A stretch of DNA of 64,000 nt from the NCBI RefSeq assembly GCF_900452385.1, contig NZ_UGOA01000001.1, positions 62,001 through 126,000 on the forward strand, in the 5' to 3' direction. Both the position numbers and the translations under genes were made by a program. Each line of letters begins with the position of its first letter. Positions within the stretch are counted from its first letter, which is position 1. Source of the DNA: Legionella donaldsonii. GTDB lineage: Bacteria; Pseudomonadota; Gammaproteobacteria; Legionellales; Legionellaceae. The notes beneath the pieces were generated by a model. It had not been told where the DNA came from. It saw only the letters and a program-made list of their open reading frames with translations, and searched no databases. Below are positions 25,845-34,187 of the stretch, piece after piece.

Positions 25845-25994
25845 ACCCGACAGCTATGATTTTGAACCCTGGGGTTCAAGTGGGGGGCAGATGAGTCAGT
25901 TCAGGCTTCCCACTTATAATGGGCTTGCACAACGCCGGCTACAGAACGCTCCCCTAATTGTGAGTATTGGTTCACAAATCAGTCGCTGTCGGGT
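25845..25994 (-). ncRNA. ssrS: 6S RNA
   Basis: On the reverse strand, 150 bases form a long rod closed by a perfect 10-bp stem (ACCCGACAGC at the 5' end, GCTGTCGGGT at the 3' end) with internal unpaired regions. The 3' part has the sub-hairpin CTTGAACCCC-AGGGTTCAA, close to the CTTGAACCAAGGGTTCAAG of enterobacterial 6S RNA, and a GAAGCCT segment also found there. The position is the classical one, downstream of zapA in the same direction. 6S RNA binds the sigma70 RNA polymerase and lowers transcription in stationary phase. The exact ends are inferred from the closing stem. Confidence 0.85.
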
Positions 25995-26001
25995 TAGTTG
26001 C

Positions 26002-26007
26002 AGTATA
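26002..26007 (-). promoter_or_regulatory. -10 element of the 6S RNA promoter
   Basis: TATACT on the reverse strand, seven bases before the predicted 5' end of 6S RNA. The -35 region (around 26024-26031) is weak, which is compatible with separate processing from the zapA transcript. Confidence 0.55.
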
Positions 26008-26045
26008 GCATTATTGCTTTTCAGATAAACTGGTCTACCCTGAAT

Positions 26046-26236
26046 TTACGCATTCTTTTCGTTGTATTCGATGAAGAAAATCTTGTCGACGGGTTTTGAT
26101 TGCTCTTTAGTCCAATTCAATGCGGCAGGATCCTGCGTGCTGGATGTTGGTTTAAACAGCTGAATTGTGGAGCCTAACCGGATTAAATGAATAGCGATAA
26201 TCGACAGGCATCATCGCTATCAACAGGCACCAACAC
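26046..26236 (-). pseudogene. Possible remnant of a small coding region between zapA and 6S RNA
   Basis: Two overlapping reverse frames look protein-like but neither is a gene: 17 codons from GTG 26236 (VLVPVDSDDACRLSLFI) ending at 26183, and an ATG-less frame 26046-26210 encoding IRLGSTIQLFKP and later KPVDKIFFIEYNEKNA. A frameshift would join them. I recognise no family, and the idea that it is a gene remnant is tentative. Confidence 0.25.
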
Positions 26237-26247
26237 GCTTAACAAGG

Positions 26248-26568
26248 CTAATCAGTTTGCGGATCCTGGCTAATATTGCCATGAACCACCTGGTGAATTT
26301 TATTTTCCAGGGAATTGATAAATTGAGTCACTTGTAAACGTTGCTGTTCTTGCTGTCTCTGGCAGCTGATCAATTCATGACTGACATGAAGTGCGGCCAG
26401 GAGCAGTGTTTGAAAATCGTCCAGTTGTTTAAATTTTTTCTTGTTATGAATGATTCTTTCATTCAGCTTATCTGCTGCCTGTTGTAGATTCTCCACCTCA
26501 TTATCAGGGCATTTAATCTCATAGGATTTATTCATTAACTTGATGGAACATGATTTAGAAGTTGTCAT
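26248..26568 (-). CDS. zapA: Cell division protein ZapA
   Basis: 106-residue cytoplasmic protein that cross-links FtsZ filaments at the Z-ring. The N-terminal globular region (SCSIKLMNKSYEIKCPDNEVENL) and the long C-terminal coiled coil (QQEQQRLQVTQFINSLENKI) are those of ZapA, as is the length. The gene sits just upstream of 6S RNA in the same direction and is divergent from ygfB, the arrangement known in many gammaproteobacteria. Confidence 0.9.
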   Translation of the reverse strand: MTTSKSCSIKLMNKSYEIKCPDNEVENLQQAADKLNERIIHNKKKFKQLDDFQTLLLAALHVSHELISCQRQQEQQRLQVTQFINSLENKIHQVVHGNISQDPQTD

Positions 26569-26669
26569 TTTATCGCAACCTGTAGTGACCCGTACTATTA
26601 AATGGTAACAATTTTGGTTTGCCCGAGCAAATCAGTTATTATTAGTTATTTTATGCTAATGAGCTTATT

Positions 26670-27254
26670 ATGTCTGCTGAAAATAATCCCATACACCTTC
26701 CTACCTATCAATCATTCGTGGATACTATTTCTGTTTTAGGGCTACCGATTTCCAGCAGTGAATTGCATGGTGTGATGTGCGGTTATCTTTGTGCGGGTGC
26801 CATCGCTGAGGGCGAAGCTTATTTGCGTGCGTTAATGGTTAATTATAAGCGCAATGAATCGACCCGGGCTGCAGCGCTTGCCATGTTTGATGTTTATTCA
26901 GTCAGCCAGCAACAACTTGCCAATTTTGATTTTGAATTTCAATTAATGCTGCCTGATGAACATGAGGCCCTTGTTGATCGTGCCCAGGCTTTTAGTGAGT
27001 GGTGCGAAGGGTTTACGCAAGGAATGACGATGGCTGGTATTAGCTATGAACAATTGCAAGAAGATGAATCGCAGGAGGCGTTACAGCATTTACTGGAATT
27101 TGCCCAATTGGATTACGAGTCGTTACAGATTGATGAAGAGGATGAAAAGGCATTGATGGAGGTCAGTGAATACGCACGTATGGCCGTTTTGCGCTTGTAC
27201 GGTGATTTACTCGCTAATCATGAAGGCCGTGATTCTTCCAGTACCACCCATTAA
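26670..27254 (+). CDS. ygfB: UPF0149 family protein YgfB
   Basis: 194-residue YgfB-type protein with the family pattern: SSSELHGVMCGYLCAGA near residue 28, then WCEGFTQGMTMAG and an acidic C-terminal helix. In other gammaproteobacteria YgfB influences transcription of neighbouring or resistance genes; its role here is unknown. It is the first gene of the ygfB-pepP-ubiH-ubiI cluster, 27 bp before pepP, and divergent from zapA with about 100 bp between them for promoters. Confidence 0.9.
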   Translation: MSAENNPIHLPTYQSFVDTISVLGLPISSSELHGVMCGYLCAGAIAEGEAYLRALMVNYKRNESTRAAALAMFDVYSVSQQQLANFDFEFQLMLPDEHEALVDRAQAFSEWCEGFTQGMTMAGISYEQLQEDESQEALQHLLEFAQLDYESLQIDEEDEKALMEVSEYARMAVLRLYGDLLANHEGRDSSSTTH

Positions 27255-27281
27255 CGGTAGAATTCTTGAAAGGATAGTTAG

Positions 27282-28589
27282 ATGATTAGTCAGCGAGAAT
27301 ATCAGGAAAGACGTCGAAAATTAGCGCAAAAATTACCCCAGGGCGCTATTGCAATTATCCCTGCCGCTGATGAGGTCGTAAGGAATGGTGATGCGCATTA
27401 CCGCTTTCGCCAGGATAGTGATTTTTACTATTTAACAGGGTTTAATGAGCCGGAAGCGTTGTTATTGATCGTGGCCGGTGAAAACAATGAAGATTATTTA
27501 TTTAACCGTCCCCGTAACCCTGCTCAAGAGCAATGGACTGGCAAGCGCCTGGGTCAAGAAGGAGCCTGTCAAGAACTCAATATGACTGCCGCTTATGCCA
27601 TAGAGACGCTCACTGAGCATTTACCAGCGTTTCTGACAGGCAAGACTGCTGTTTATTACGCGATCGGTCGTTATCCAGCGTATGAAAAACATGTTTTACA
27701 AGCCTTACAGACCTTAAAAGGACAAATAAGACGAGGTGTTAAAGCACCGGAAGCCTTGTGTGATTTGGAGCCTGTACTAAGCGAAATGCGTTTAATCAAA
27801 ACAACAGCAGAAATCGCATTGATGCGTCGGGCTGCTGATATCTCGGTTGCCGCTCACAAACGTGCAATGCAGGTTTGTAGCCAGATTGCTTATGAATATC
27901 AATTGGAAGCAGAACTGCTTTATGAATTTAGTCGTCAAGGTTGCCGGGCTGTTGCTTATGATCCAATCGTTGGTAGTGGTGCAAATACTTGTATTCTTCA
28001 TTACACAGAGAATAATCAGCCATTACGTGATGGTAATTTGGTGTTGATTGATGCTGGCGGTGAATTCGGTAATTATGCGTCTGATGTCACCCGAACTTTC
28101 CCTATTAATGGCCGCTTTAACCCAGAGCAACGGGCTATTTATGAGTTAGTCCTTAAGGCCCAGAAAGCCGGAATCGCTTGCATTAAACCAGGGATAGCCT
28201 GGAATGAAATTCAGCAAAGGATAGTTCGTATTTTGACCAGTGGCTTATGTGAATTAGGCTTATTAAAAGGCCAGGTGGATGAGCTAATCCATCAAGACGC
28301 TTATAAACCTTTCTATATGCATAATTCCGGGCATTGGCTAGGGTTGGATGTACATGATTGCGGTCACTATAAAATCGAGGGTCAATGGCGTCCCTTGCAG
28401 GCAGGGATGGTGCTTACCGTAGAGCCAGGCTTGTATATCAGTGCTGGAATGGATGGGGTTGAGCAACGCTGGTGGAATATTGGTGTGCGAATAGAGGATG
28501 ATATTCTTGTAACCGAGGATGGTTATGAGAATTTGACGGCTGCTTTGCCGACAGAAATAACAGAGATTGAGGCGTTAATGCGTGGCTGA
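27282..28589 (+). CDS. pepP: Xaa-Pro aminopeptidase
   Basis: Aminopeptidase P of 435 residues, cutting N-terminal residues before proline. The pita-bread metallopeptidase domain is complete: two metal aspartates in DAGGEFGNYASDVTRTF, His in HNSGHWLGLDVHD, and glutamates in VEPGLY and GVRIEDD. The N-terminal AMP_N domain contains RQDSDFYYLTGF. GAAAGGA precedes the ATG. It is second in the cluster; its end overlaps ubiH by eight bases. Confidence 0.95.
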   Translation: MISQREYQERRRKLAQKLPQGAIAIIPAADEVVRNGDAHYRFRQDSDFYYLTGFNEPEALLLIVAGENNEDYLFNRPRNPAQEQWTGKRLGQEGACQELNMTAAYAIETLTEHLPAFLTGKTAVYYAIGRYPAYEKHVLQALQTLKGQIRRGVKAPEALCDLEPVLSEMRLIKTTAEIALMRRAADISVAAHKRAMQVCSQIAYEYQLEAELLYEFSRQGCRAVAYDPIVGSGANTCILHYTENNQPLRDGNLVLIDAGGEFGNYASDVTRTFPINGRFNPEQRAIYELVLKAQKAGIACIKPGIAWNEIQQRIVRILTSGLCELGLLKGQVDELIHQDAYKPFYMHNSGHWLGLDVHDCGHYKIEGQWRPLQAGMVLTVEPGLYISAGMDGVEQRWWNIGVRIEDDILVTEDGYENLTAALPTEITEIEALMRG

Positions 28590-29781
28590 TAAACAGGTTG
28601 ATATTCTAATTGTTGGTGGCGGATTGACTGGCGCCACATTAATGCTTGCTTTGGCCAACAAAGGGTATAGCACCTTATTGGTTGATGCGAACTCTTTTAG
28701 TAACAAAGTCAACAGTGATTTTGATGCGCGCACTTTGGCGCTTTCTCCAGCCAGCGTACGGATTTTACAACTGTTAGCGATTTGGCCGCTTTTGCTAAAA
28801 GACGCAACCCCTATCACGACAATTCATGTGTCCGATCAATATCGTTTTGGTGCCGCGCGTTTGCAAGGCGAGGTAACCCATCCTTTAGGCTATGTCGTGG
28901 AAATGCAGTCTATTAACCGCGCCTTGCATGAATTATTAAAAGGGGCCGAGATTTTAGCGCCTGCCAAGCTGACCGCATTGGATAAGCAAGAAGGGTTAGC
29001 AACTATTAGCAGTGCTGCTGGTGAGTGTACTGTTCAGGCCAAGCTAATTGTCGCTGCCGATGGTGCTGAATCTGCAGTGCGCCGTTTTAGTGGTTTGAGA
29101 GTGAAGCTAAAAGAGTATGGCCAGCAGGCGATTGTCGCCAATATCGGTTTGGCCAGAGCCCATCGAGAACAGGCTTATGAGCGTTTTACTTCCTCTGGGC
29201 CTTTAGCCCTATTACCAATGACTGATAATCGTGCTGCCTTGGTTTGGGCTTTGCCCCCCGACGAAGCTAAACGCCTGATGGCGCTTAATGAAAGTGCTTT
29301 TTTAACGGCGTTGCAACAGGCTTTTGGTTACCGCTTGGGACGTTTTTTAAAAGTGGGCAAGCGAGTTATTTATCCTTTACGCCAGGTATTTATGCCAGAG
29401 CAAATTGCCTGGCCTTTAGTCTTTGTCGGCAATGCTGCCCACACCTTGCATCCAGTAGCAGGACAAGGGTTTAATCTGGGTTTACGCGATGTGGCGACTT
29501 TAGCCCAATGCATTATTGAGGATGGCCTGAATGACAAGATGCTACAGCGTTATCAGGCGATGAGACGCCATGATCAAACAGCGATAATCCGCTTAACGGA
29601 TGGTTTGATTAGTCTTTTCACTAGCCGTTTGCCAGGGGTCGCTTTGGCTCGCAATCTAGGCCTCATTGCGATGGATAACAGCGCGCTATTAAAAAAAATC
29701 TTAACTCGCTACACACGCGGTTTTGCAGGAATAACGCCGGATTTGGTTTGTGGGATCGCTCTGGAAACCAAGGAGTCTTGA
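28582..29781 (+). CDS. ubiH: 2-octaprenyl-6-methoxyphenol hydroxylase UbiH
   Basis: FAD-dependent monooxygenase of ubiquinone ring hydroxylation, acting at the inner membrane. It shows the N-terminal FAD fingerprint ILIVGGGLTGATLMLAL, the middle VAADGAESAVRR, and the second FAD motif FVGNAAHTLHPVAGQGFNLGLRD. The start is a GTG at 28582 inside the end of pepP (eight-base overlap), and the stop overlaps the ubiI ATG by one base, showing translational coupling. 399 residues, normal for the family. Confidence 0.92.
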   Translation: MADKQVDILIVGGGLTGATLMLALANKGYSTLLVDANSFSNKVNSDFDARTLALSPASVRILQLLAIWPLLLKDATPITTIHVSDQYRFGAARLQGEVTHPLGYVVEMQSINRALHELLKGAEILAPAKLTALDKQEGLATISSAAGECTVQAKLIVAADGAESAVRRFSGLRVKLKEYGQQAIVANIGLARAHREQAYERFTSSGPLALLPMTDNRAALVWALPPDEAKRLMALNESAFLTALQQAFGYRLGRFLKVGKRVIYPLRQVFMPEQIAWPLVFVGNAAHTLHPVAGQGFNLGLRDVATLAQCIIEDGLNDKMLQRYQAMRRHDQTAIIRLTDGLISLFTSRLPGVALARNLGLIAMDNSALLKKILTRYTRGFAGITPDLVCGIALETKES

Positions 29782-30959
29782 TGAACCAGCAATTTGATGT
29801 GGTTGTTATTGGTGGGGGAGTCGTTGGTTTAACGGCTGCTTTGGCAATGGCTCAGCAAGGATTTTCTACTGCTGTGGTGGATGCCGGTACTTTAGCAGTT
29901 AACGCAGCAAAACCCGATAGTCGTGTTTATGCGATTAACCAGGCCTCTCAGGATTTATTGCAGCAGCTTGGGGTTTGGCCGCAATTAGATCAAACGCGCG
30001 TATCGCCTTACCAACGGATGTATGTCTGGGATGCTGCAAACGGAGTCCATATTGAATTTGATGCACGTATGATTGCGGCACAACAATTAGGGACGATTCT
30101 GGAAGAATCCATCCTTAAGCAGGCCTTATTGCAAGAAATAGCCAAACAGAGCAACGTTATCCTATTTCCAGAGAATGCAGTCACGGCAGTGAAACAAGAG
30201 GCGGATTCAATTACTGTTAGCAGTGCTGGTAAATCCTGGCAAGCGCAATTGTTGATGGTTGCTGATGGTGGTAATTCCCCTTGCCGTCAATTACTGAAAG
30301 TCCCTTTGACGAGTTGGTCTTACCATCATCAGGCTATTGTTGCTTCGGTAAGTACAGAGAAAAAACATCAAAAAACGGCTTATCAAGTCTTTAATGCTGA
30401 TGGCCCTCTGGCATTTCTGCCCCTGATAGATGAGCAGCAATGCTCTATTGTCTGGTCAACGACGCCCAATGAAGCAAAGCGGTTAATGGCTCTTACCGAT
30501 GAGCAATTCAGTCAGGAATTAACCAGGGCTTTTGCCAAGAAGTTAGGGCAAGTGAACGTGCAGGGAAAGCGGCATCAATTCCCTTTAATCATGCGCCATG
30601 CTAAACAATACACGGATAAGCACTGGCTTTTATTAGGGGATGCTGCGCATACAATTCACCCGCTTGCAGGCCTTGGTCTTAATGTCGGTTTGGCGGATGT
30701 CTCTGCCTGGTTGGCCTGCCTGACTGATAAAGGAAAAGGAACGTTAACTTCATCAAGGGCACTGGGGGCTTACCAACGTCAACGCAAGCATGCTGTTTGG
30801 CAGGTGATTGCCATGATGGATGGTTTGAAAACACTGTTTACCAGCCCTTTTACTCCCATGATTGCCCTTCGCGGTTTGGGTTTGCGTATTTCCAATCATT
30901 GCCCGCCGCTAAAGCGCCTGTTTATTGCGCAGGCTGTGGGAAAACCGTTGGACTATTAG
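29781..30959 (+). CDS. ubiI: UbiI/VisC-type ubiquinone hydroxylase
   Basis: Second FAD-dependent hydroxylase of ubiquinone biosynthesis, a paralogue of the preceding UbiH. FAD motifs are VVVIGGGVVGLTAALAM at the start and LLGDAAHTIHPLAGLGLNVGLAD later. AAGGAG lies five bases before the ATG at 29781; the frame extends to 29748 but the ribosome site decides the start. The assignment to UbiI rather than UbiF rests on the position after ubiH in the ygfB-pepP-ubiH-visC order. Last gene of the operon, followed by a terminator. Confidence 0.88.
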   Translation: MNQQFDVVVIGGGVVGLTAALAMAQQGFSTAVVDAGTLAVNAAKPDSRVYAINQASQDLLQQLGVWPQLDQTRVSPYQRMYVWDAANGVHIEFDARMIAAQQLGTILEESILKQALLQEIAKQSNVILFPENAVTAVKQEADSITVSSAGKSWQAQLLMVADGGNSPCRQLLKVPLTSWSYHHQAIVASVSTEKKHQKTAYQVFNADGPLAFLPLIDEQQCSIVWSTTPNEAKRLMALTDEQFSQELTRAFAKKLGQVNVQGKRHQFPLIMRHAKQYTDKHWLLLGDAAHTIHPLAGLGLNVGLADVSAWLACLTDKGKGTLTSSRALGAYQRQRKHAVWQVIAMMDGLKTLFTSPFTPMIALRGLGLRISNHCPPLKRLFIAQAVGKPLDY

Positions 30960-30964
30960 GGGGG

Positions 30965-31005
30965 CTGGCCCGTCGACTGTCATGGCGCTTAGGGCCGGAT
31001 TTTTT
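30965..31005 (+). terminator. Rho-independent terminator of the ygfB-pepP-ubiH-ubiI operon
   Basis: CTGGCCC (30965-30971) pairs with GGGCCGG (30992-30998, one G-U pair) and is followed by ATTTTTTG. It lies six bases after the ubiI stop. The rest of the gap to 31186 contains no gene I can support. Confidence 0.75.
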
Positions 31006-31186
31006 GTGCTTCGCGGTTCACCTACTTGCGTGTAGGCTCCGTTGCGGTGCTCGAAAATCTAGTCCTAAGTACGCATAAGAGCGTGGAAAAGTTGTTTTAA
31101 ATGCGGTAAGTTAGCTAATCAGGTGGAAATGTCATCAACAGTTCCTATGACGACATTAAAAAAAATAATAAATACCGGGATGTGTA

Positions 31187-31942
31187 ATGACTTTAAAGAA
31201 ATTGCAAGCTGTTGGATTGGGTTGTCTCGTATCAGCCAGTGCTACCGCGGGAATCATGGGTGATGAGTACTGGGATGGCGATTCGGCCTGGGTTATCACT
31301 GCAAGTGCCGGGCCTGCATGGATGAAAGCCGGTGAAACGCAAACCATCTATTTGCAATCGGATGTATTTAAAACCTATACGGCTGACCGCGACAAGGAGA
31401 CAATTGCTGCGGCTGAATTATTTTTTGGCATGCAAAGAGTGCTTAATTCCAAATTGCAAGGCCAATTGGGATTGGCTTTCGCCGGAACGACCTCCTCATC
31501 ACTGGATGGCGATGTTTATGAAGATGGGAACTCCTTCTACAATGACTTTGCCTATAGCTACAAAGTGCAGCATATGCATGTTGCTTTGAAAGGTAAATTG
31601 TTGCTTAACCTCGACTTTGATTACGAGATCGTCCCTTACATAAGCGGCAGTCTAGGTTATGGTCGAAACAAGGCCTCTTCCTTCTCTATAACACCACGAA
31701 TTCAACAAGCGGTACCTGCGCCATCGTTCCAGACAACAAGCACCAATAGTTTCAGTTATACCTTGGGTGCGGGGATACAAATGCCCTTCGCAGCTAATTG
31801 GTGGGCTGGCATTGGCTACGAATGGATGGGTTGGGGTAAGAGTGAATTAGGACGTGCGCCCGGGCAAACGATGGGAACTGGACCCAGTATTAATAATATC
31901 ACCAGCTCCCAATTTCAATTAAGTTTGACCTATTTGTGTTAA
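31187..31942 (+). CDS. Outer-membrane beta-barrel protein
   Basis: 251 residues with a signal peptide (MTLKKLQAVGLGCLVSASATA) and mature strands rich in alternating aromatics and glycine, for example YIVPYISGSLGYGRNK-like and LGAGIQMPFAANWWAGIGYEWMGWG. It ends FQLSLTYLC, with an extra cysteine instead of the usual terminal aromatic. Similar Legionella surface barrels are common. The start follows a weak ribosome site. The next gene, a large secreted repeat protein, begins 27 bp later and is probably cotranscribed. Confidence 0.75.
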   Translation: MTLKKLQAVGLGCLVSASATAGIMGDEYWDGDSAWVITASAGPAWMKAGETQTIYLQSDVFKTYTADRDKETIAAAELFFGMQRVLNSKLQGQLGLAFAGTTSSSLDGDVYEDGNSFYNDFAYSYKVQHMHVALKGKLLLNLDFDYEIVPYISGSLGYGRNKASSFSITPRIQQAVPAPSFQTTSTNSFSYTLGAGIQMPFAANWWAGIGYEWMGWGKSELGRAPGQTMGTGPSINNITSSQFQLSLTYLC

Positions 31943-31968
31943 GGATTGTTTTTCAAGGATTGGGTTTG

Positions 31969-34065
31969 ATGATGAAAATAGTAAGTTTATTCAAACGATT
32001 GACCATCGCTTTGGCGTTGGGATTTTCCATCACGGCCCAGGCGAATGATTCGCGGCCTGTATTTAACATTGAACCTGTTGTCAAGGCACCTACGGAAATC
32101 ACTGCCAATGGGACTGGTTTTGCAACCTACCGCGTTACCAATACCTCCATTTTTAACCGTACGCTGGTCATGCAACCCATTTCTGGAATCATTCAGATCA
32201 CCAGTGGGGCAGGTAGTTGCCCCTATCCCTTTCCTTTGGCTGTGGGACAATCTTGTTTGCTTCGGTTGCAGCTTTTCGGCAGTGAGATACCCCGCCCGCT
32301 GTTTTATGGGCCGGTAGTCTGTAAGACCAGAAGCGCGACCGATCTGCGCCCCGATCCTTTCTTATGTTCAAAACCCAAAGATAGCGATGTCTTGCGCGTC
32401 AGGGTAACGCCGTCGGTTCCAGCGACGATTGATGCCTCCCCCAATGTAAGAACTTTTTCCGTGGGGGGTACGGCTACAATCACGGTGACCAATACGTCAA
32501 CAAGCGCTTTTGCACAAAATATTGCGGCTCAAATTCCACTTGGAAGCCCACTTACTGTAAGTAGCAACAGTTGCGGGGTGCAGTTAGCGCCTGGAAGCAG
32601 TTGTACGATCATTTTTACCTCGGCTGTTGCGGTTGCACCCACCGGGGTCATCATTAGTGGTACGAATACCAACCAGGAGACGATAACGCTGCAGGCCGTT
32701 TTCGCCACGTTGACTGCTACGCCGACCAACCTGCAATTTACGGTGGGAGCGAATGGCGTAATTACCGTACAGAATGTTTCACCCATAACGGCAAATAATG
32801 TGGTGCCCAATTTGGTTGCTCCGATTACCCTGGTTAATAACACTTGTACGCCCACGCTTGCCCCGAATGCGACTTGCACGATTACCGTCACTTCAGCGGT
32901 TTCGGTAGCCAGTACTCCCATCACTATTACCGGGACGAATACGTCAAATCCTCCCGCGACGGTTAATGTGACTGTGGCGCCGGTCATTATTACGACCTCC
33001 CCGCCAGCCCAGACACCTCCCACGCCGACGCTGCAGTATGAGGCCAATCAAACCCAGGTGTTGCTGATAACCAATACCCAACCGCCAGGTGGACTCAATG
33101 CAAACGGTTTGAACGTGGCTCCAGTTGTCCCGGCTGGCATGACCGCTGTCTCTTTTTGCCCTGCCGCTTTGCCGCCACAGAATAACTGCAATATAACCTT
33201 TGGTGGGAACACTCCACAAACTGCAACAGTCAATATCGCAGGGACCAATACCAATACTATCCCCATTGTTGTCCAGATTGTAGCTGATCCCATTGTTACA
33301 GTAAGTCCACTAGGAGCGCTTGTTTCTATCGATAACAATGGTGCGGTACAGACAGCAGTGACTGTTACGAATACCTCTCCGACGGGCGCGGTTACTGGTA
33401 TCTCAGCTACCCTTCCTGTCAGCTGGGTTGGAACAGTGAACCTGGACGATAGCCAATGCGCTAATCTCCCGGCTAATACTAGTTGTCAGCTTCTTTTCTC
33501 ATCCAACACGCCTTTTATACCCGCAGTACTCCCAATCACCACGACCTCACCGATTGCCAATCCACTTGAATTCGCCATCGGTTTTACAAGTGGCAGTTCG
33601 AATGACATTGTATTTATGGTTGATACAGGTACTCAGACAATGACTCTGGTCACACCCGCTGACAATTCCCCTAATATTTGGGGCTCTGTTTTGGATTTAA
33701 ATACCGGCGCAACGGATCCAAATAATGGTGCCCAAAATACTCAGGACATTATCGATACCTATGGCAATGATGATTATGCCGCGAATAATTGCACGGAGTT
33801 CTTTGGATCGGGAGTGACCACTTGGTATTTGCCAGCAATTAATCAGGTGAATGCTATCTACACTAACTTACTTAATGTGGGTGGTTCAGGTATAAATTTT
33901 GGTAATTTTCAAACGACCAACCCCTACTGGACCTCAAATCAGGCCGACTTGAATTTGGCTATGGCCCAGCAATTCAGTACAGGGCTTCAAGCGGAGTATT
34001 ATATATTTAATTTCCCCTTCCTGGCTGTGCGTTGTACCCGTACGGCGACTTATCCTGTTCCCTAA
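31969..34065 (+). CDS. Large exported protein with Ig-like repeats and a DUF1566 (Lcl-like) C-terminal domain
   Basis: 698 residues. A signal peptide (to about TAQA) precedes five beta-sandwich repeats of roughly 90 residues, each with a T(V)TNTS-type turn, a Cys pair in the pattern NxCxxxLAPxxxCTITxTS, and a closing GTNT strand. The C-terminal 140 residues have the DUF1566 signature: VLDLNTGATDPNNGAQ, TWYLPAINQVNAIY, YWTSNQ and AVRCTRT. DUF1566 is also the C-terminal domain of the Legionella collagen-like adhesin Lcl. Likely surface or secreted. Doubled ATG at 31969/31972; AAGGA lies about ten bases upstream. Repetition makes large antisense frames, which are not genes. Confidence 0.8.
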   Translation: MMKIVSLFKRLTIALALGFSITAQANDSRPVFNIEPVVKAPTEITANGTGFATYRVTNTSIFNRTLVMQPISGIIQITSGAGSCPYPFPLAVGQSCLLRLQLFGSEIPRPLFYGPVVCKTRSATDLRPDPFLCSKPKDSDVLRVRVTPSVPATIDASPNVRTFSVGGTATITVTNTSTSAFAQNIAAQIPLGSPLTVSSNSCGVQLAPGSSCTIIFTSAVAVAPTGVIISGTNTNQETITLQAVFATLTATPTNLQFTVGANGVITVQNVSPITANNVVPNLVAPITLVNNTCTPTLAPNATCTITVTSAVSVASTPITITGTNTSNPPATVNVTVAPVIITTSPPAQTPPTPTLQYEANQTQVLLITNTQPPGGLNANGLNVAPVVPAGMTAVSFCPAALPPQNNCNITFGGNTPQTATVNIAGTNTNTIPIVVQIVADPIVTVSPLGALVSIDNNGAVQTAVTVTNTSPTGAVTGISATLPVSWVGTVNLDDSQCANLPANTSCQLLFSSNTPFIPAVLPITTTSPIANPLEFAIGFTSGSSNDIVFMVDTGTQTMTLVTPADNSPNIWGSVLDLNTGATDPNNGAQNTQDIIDTYGNDDYAANNCTEFFGSGVTTWYLPAINQVNAIYTNLLNVGGSGINFGNFQTTNPYWTSNQADLNLAMAQQFSTGLQAEYYIFNFPFLAVRCTRTATYPVP

Positions 34066-34187
34066 GGATTATAAGAGGAAATGTTATCAAACAGAGGATT
34101 TTGCAGTGATTAATCCGCGGGCCTCTTCTGTATTCAGTGAATATATGGTTTAATTTTAGCCATGAATCTTTGTAAGGTTGGGACTCG

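Noticed and set aside
32529-33338. Long reverse frames of 172 and 96 codons within the Ig-repeat gene
   Set aside because: They are antisense shadows of a low-complexity Thr/Val-rich repeat region.
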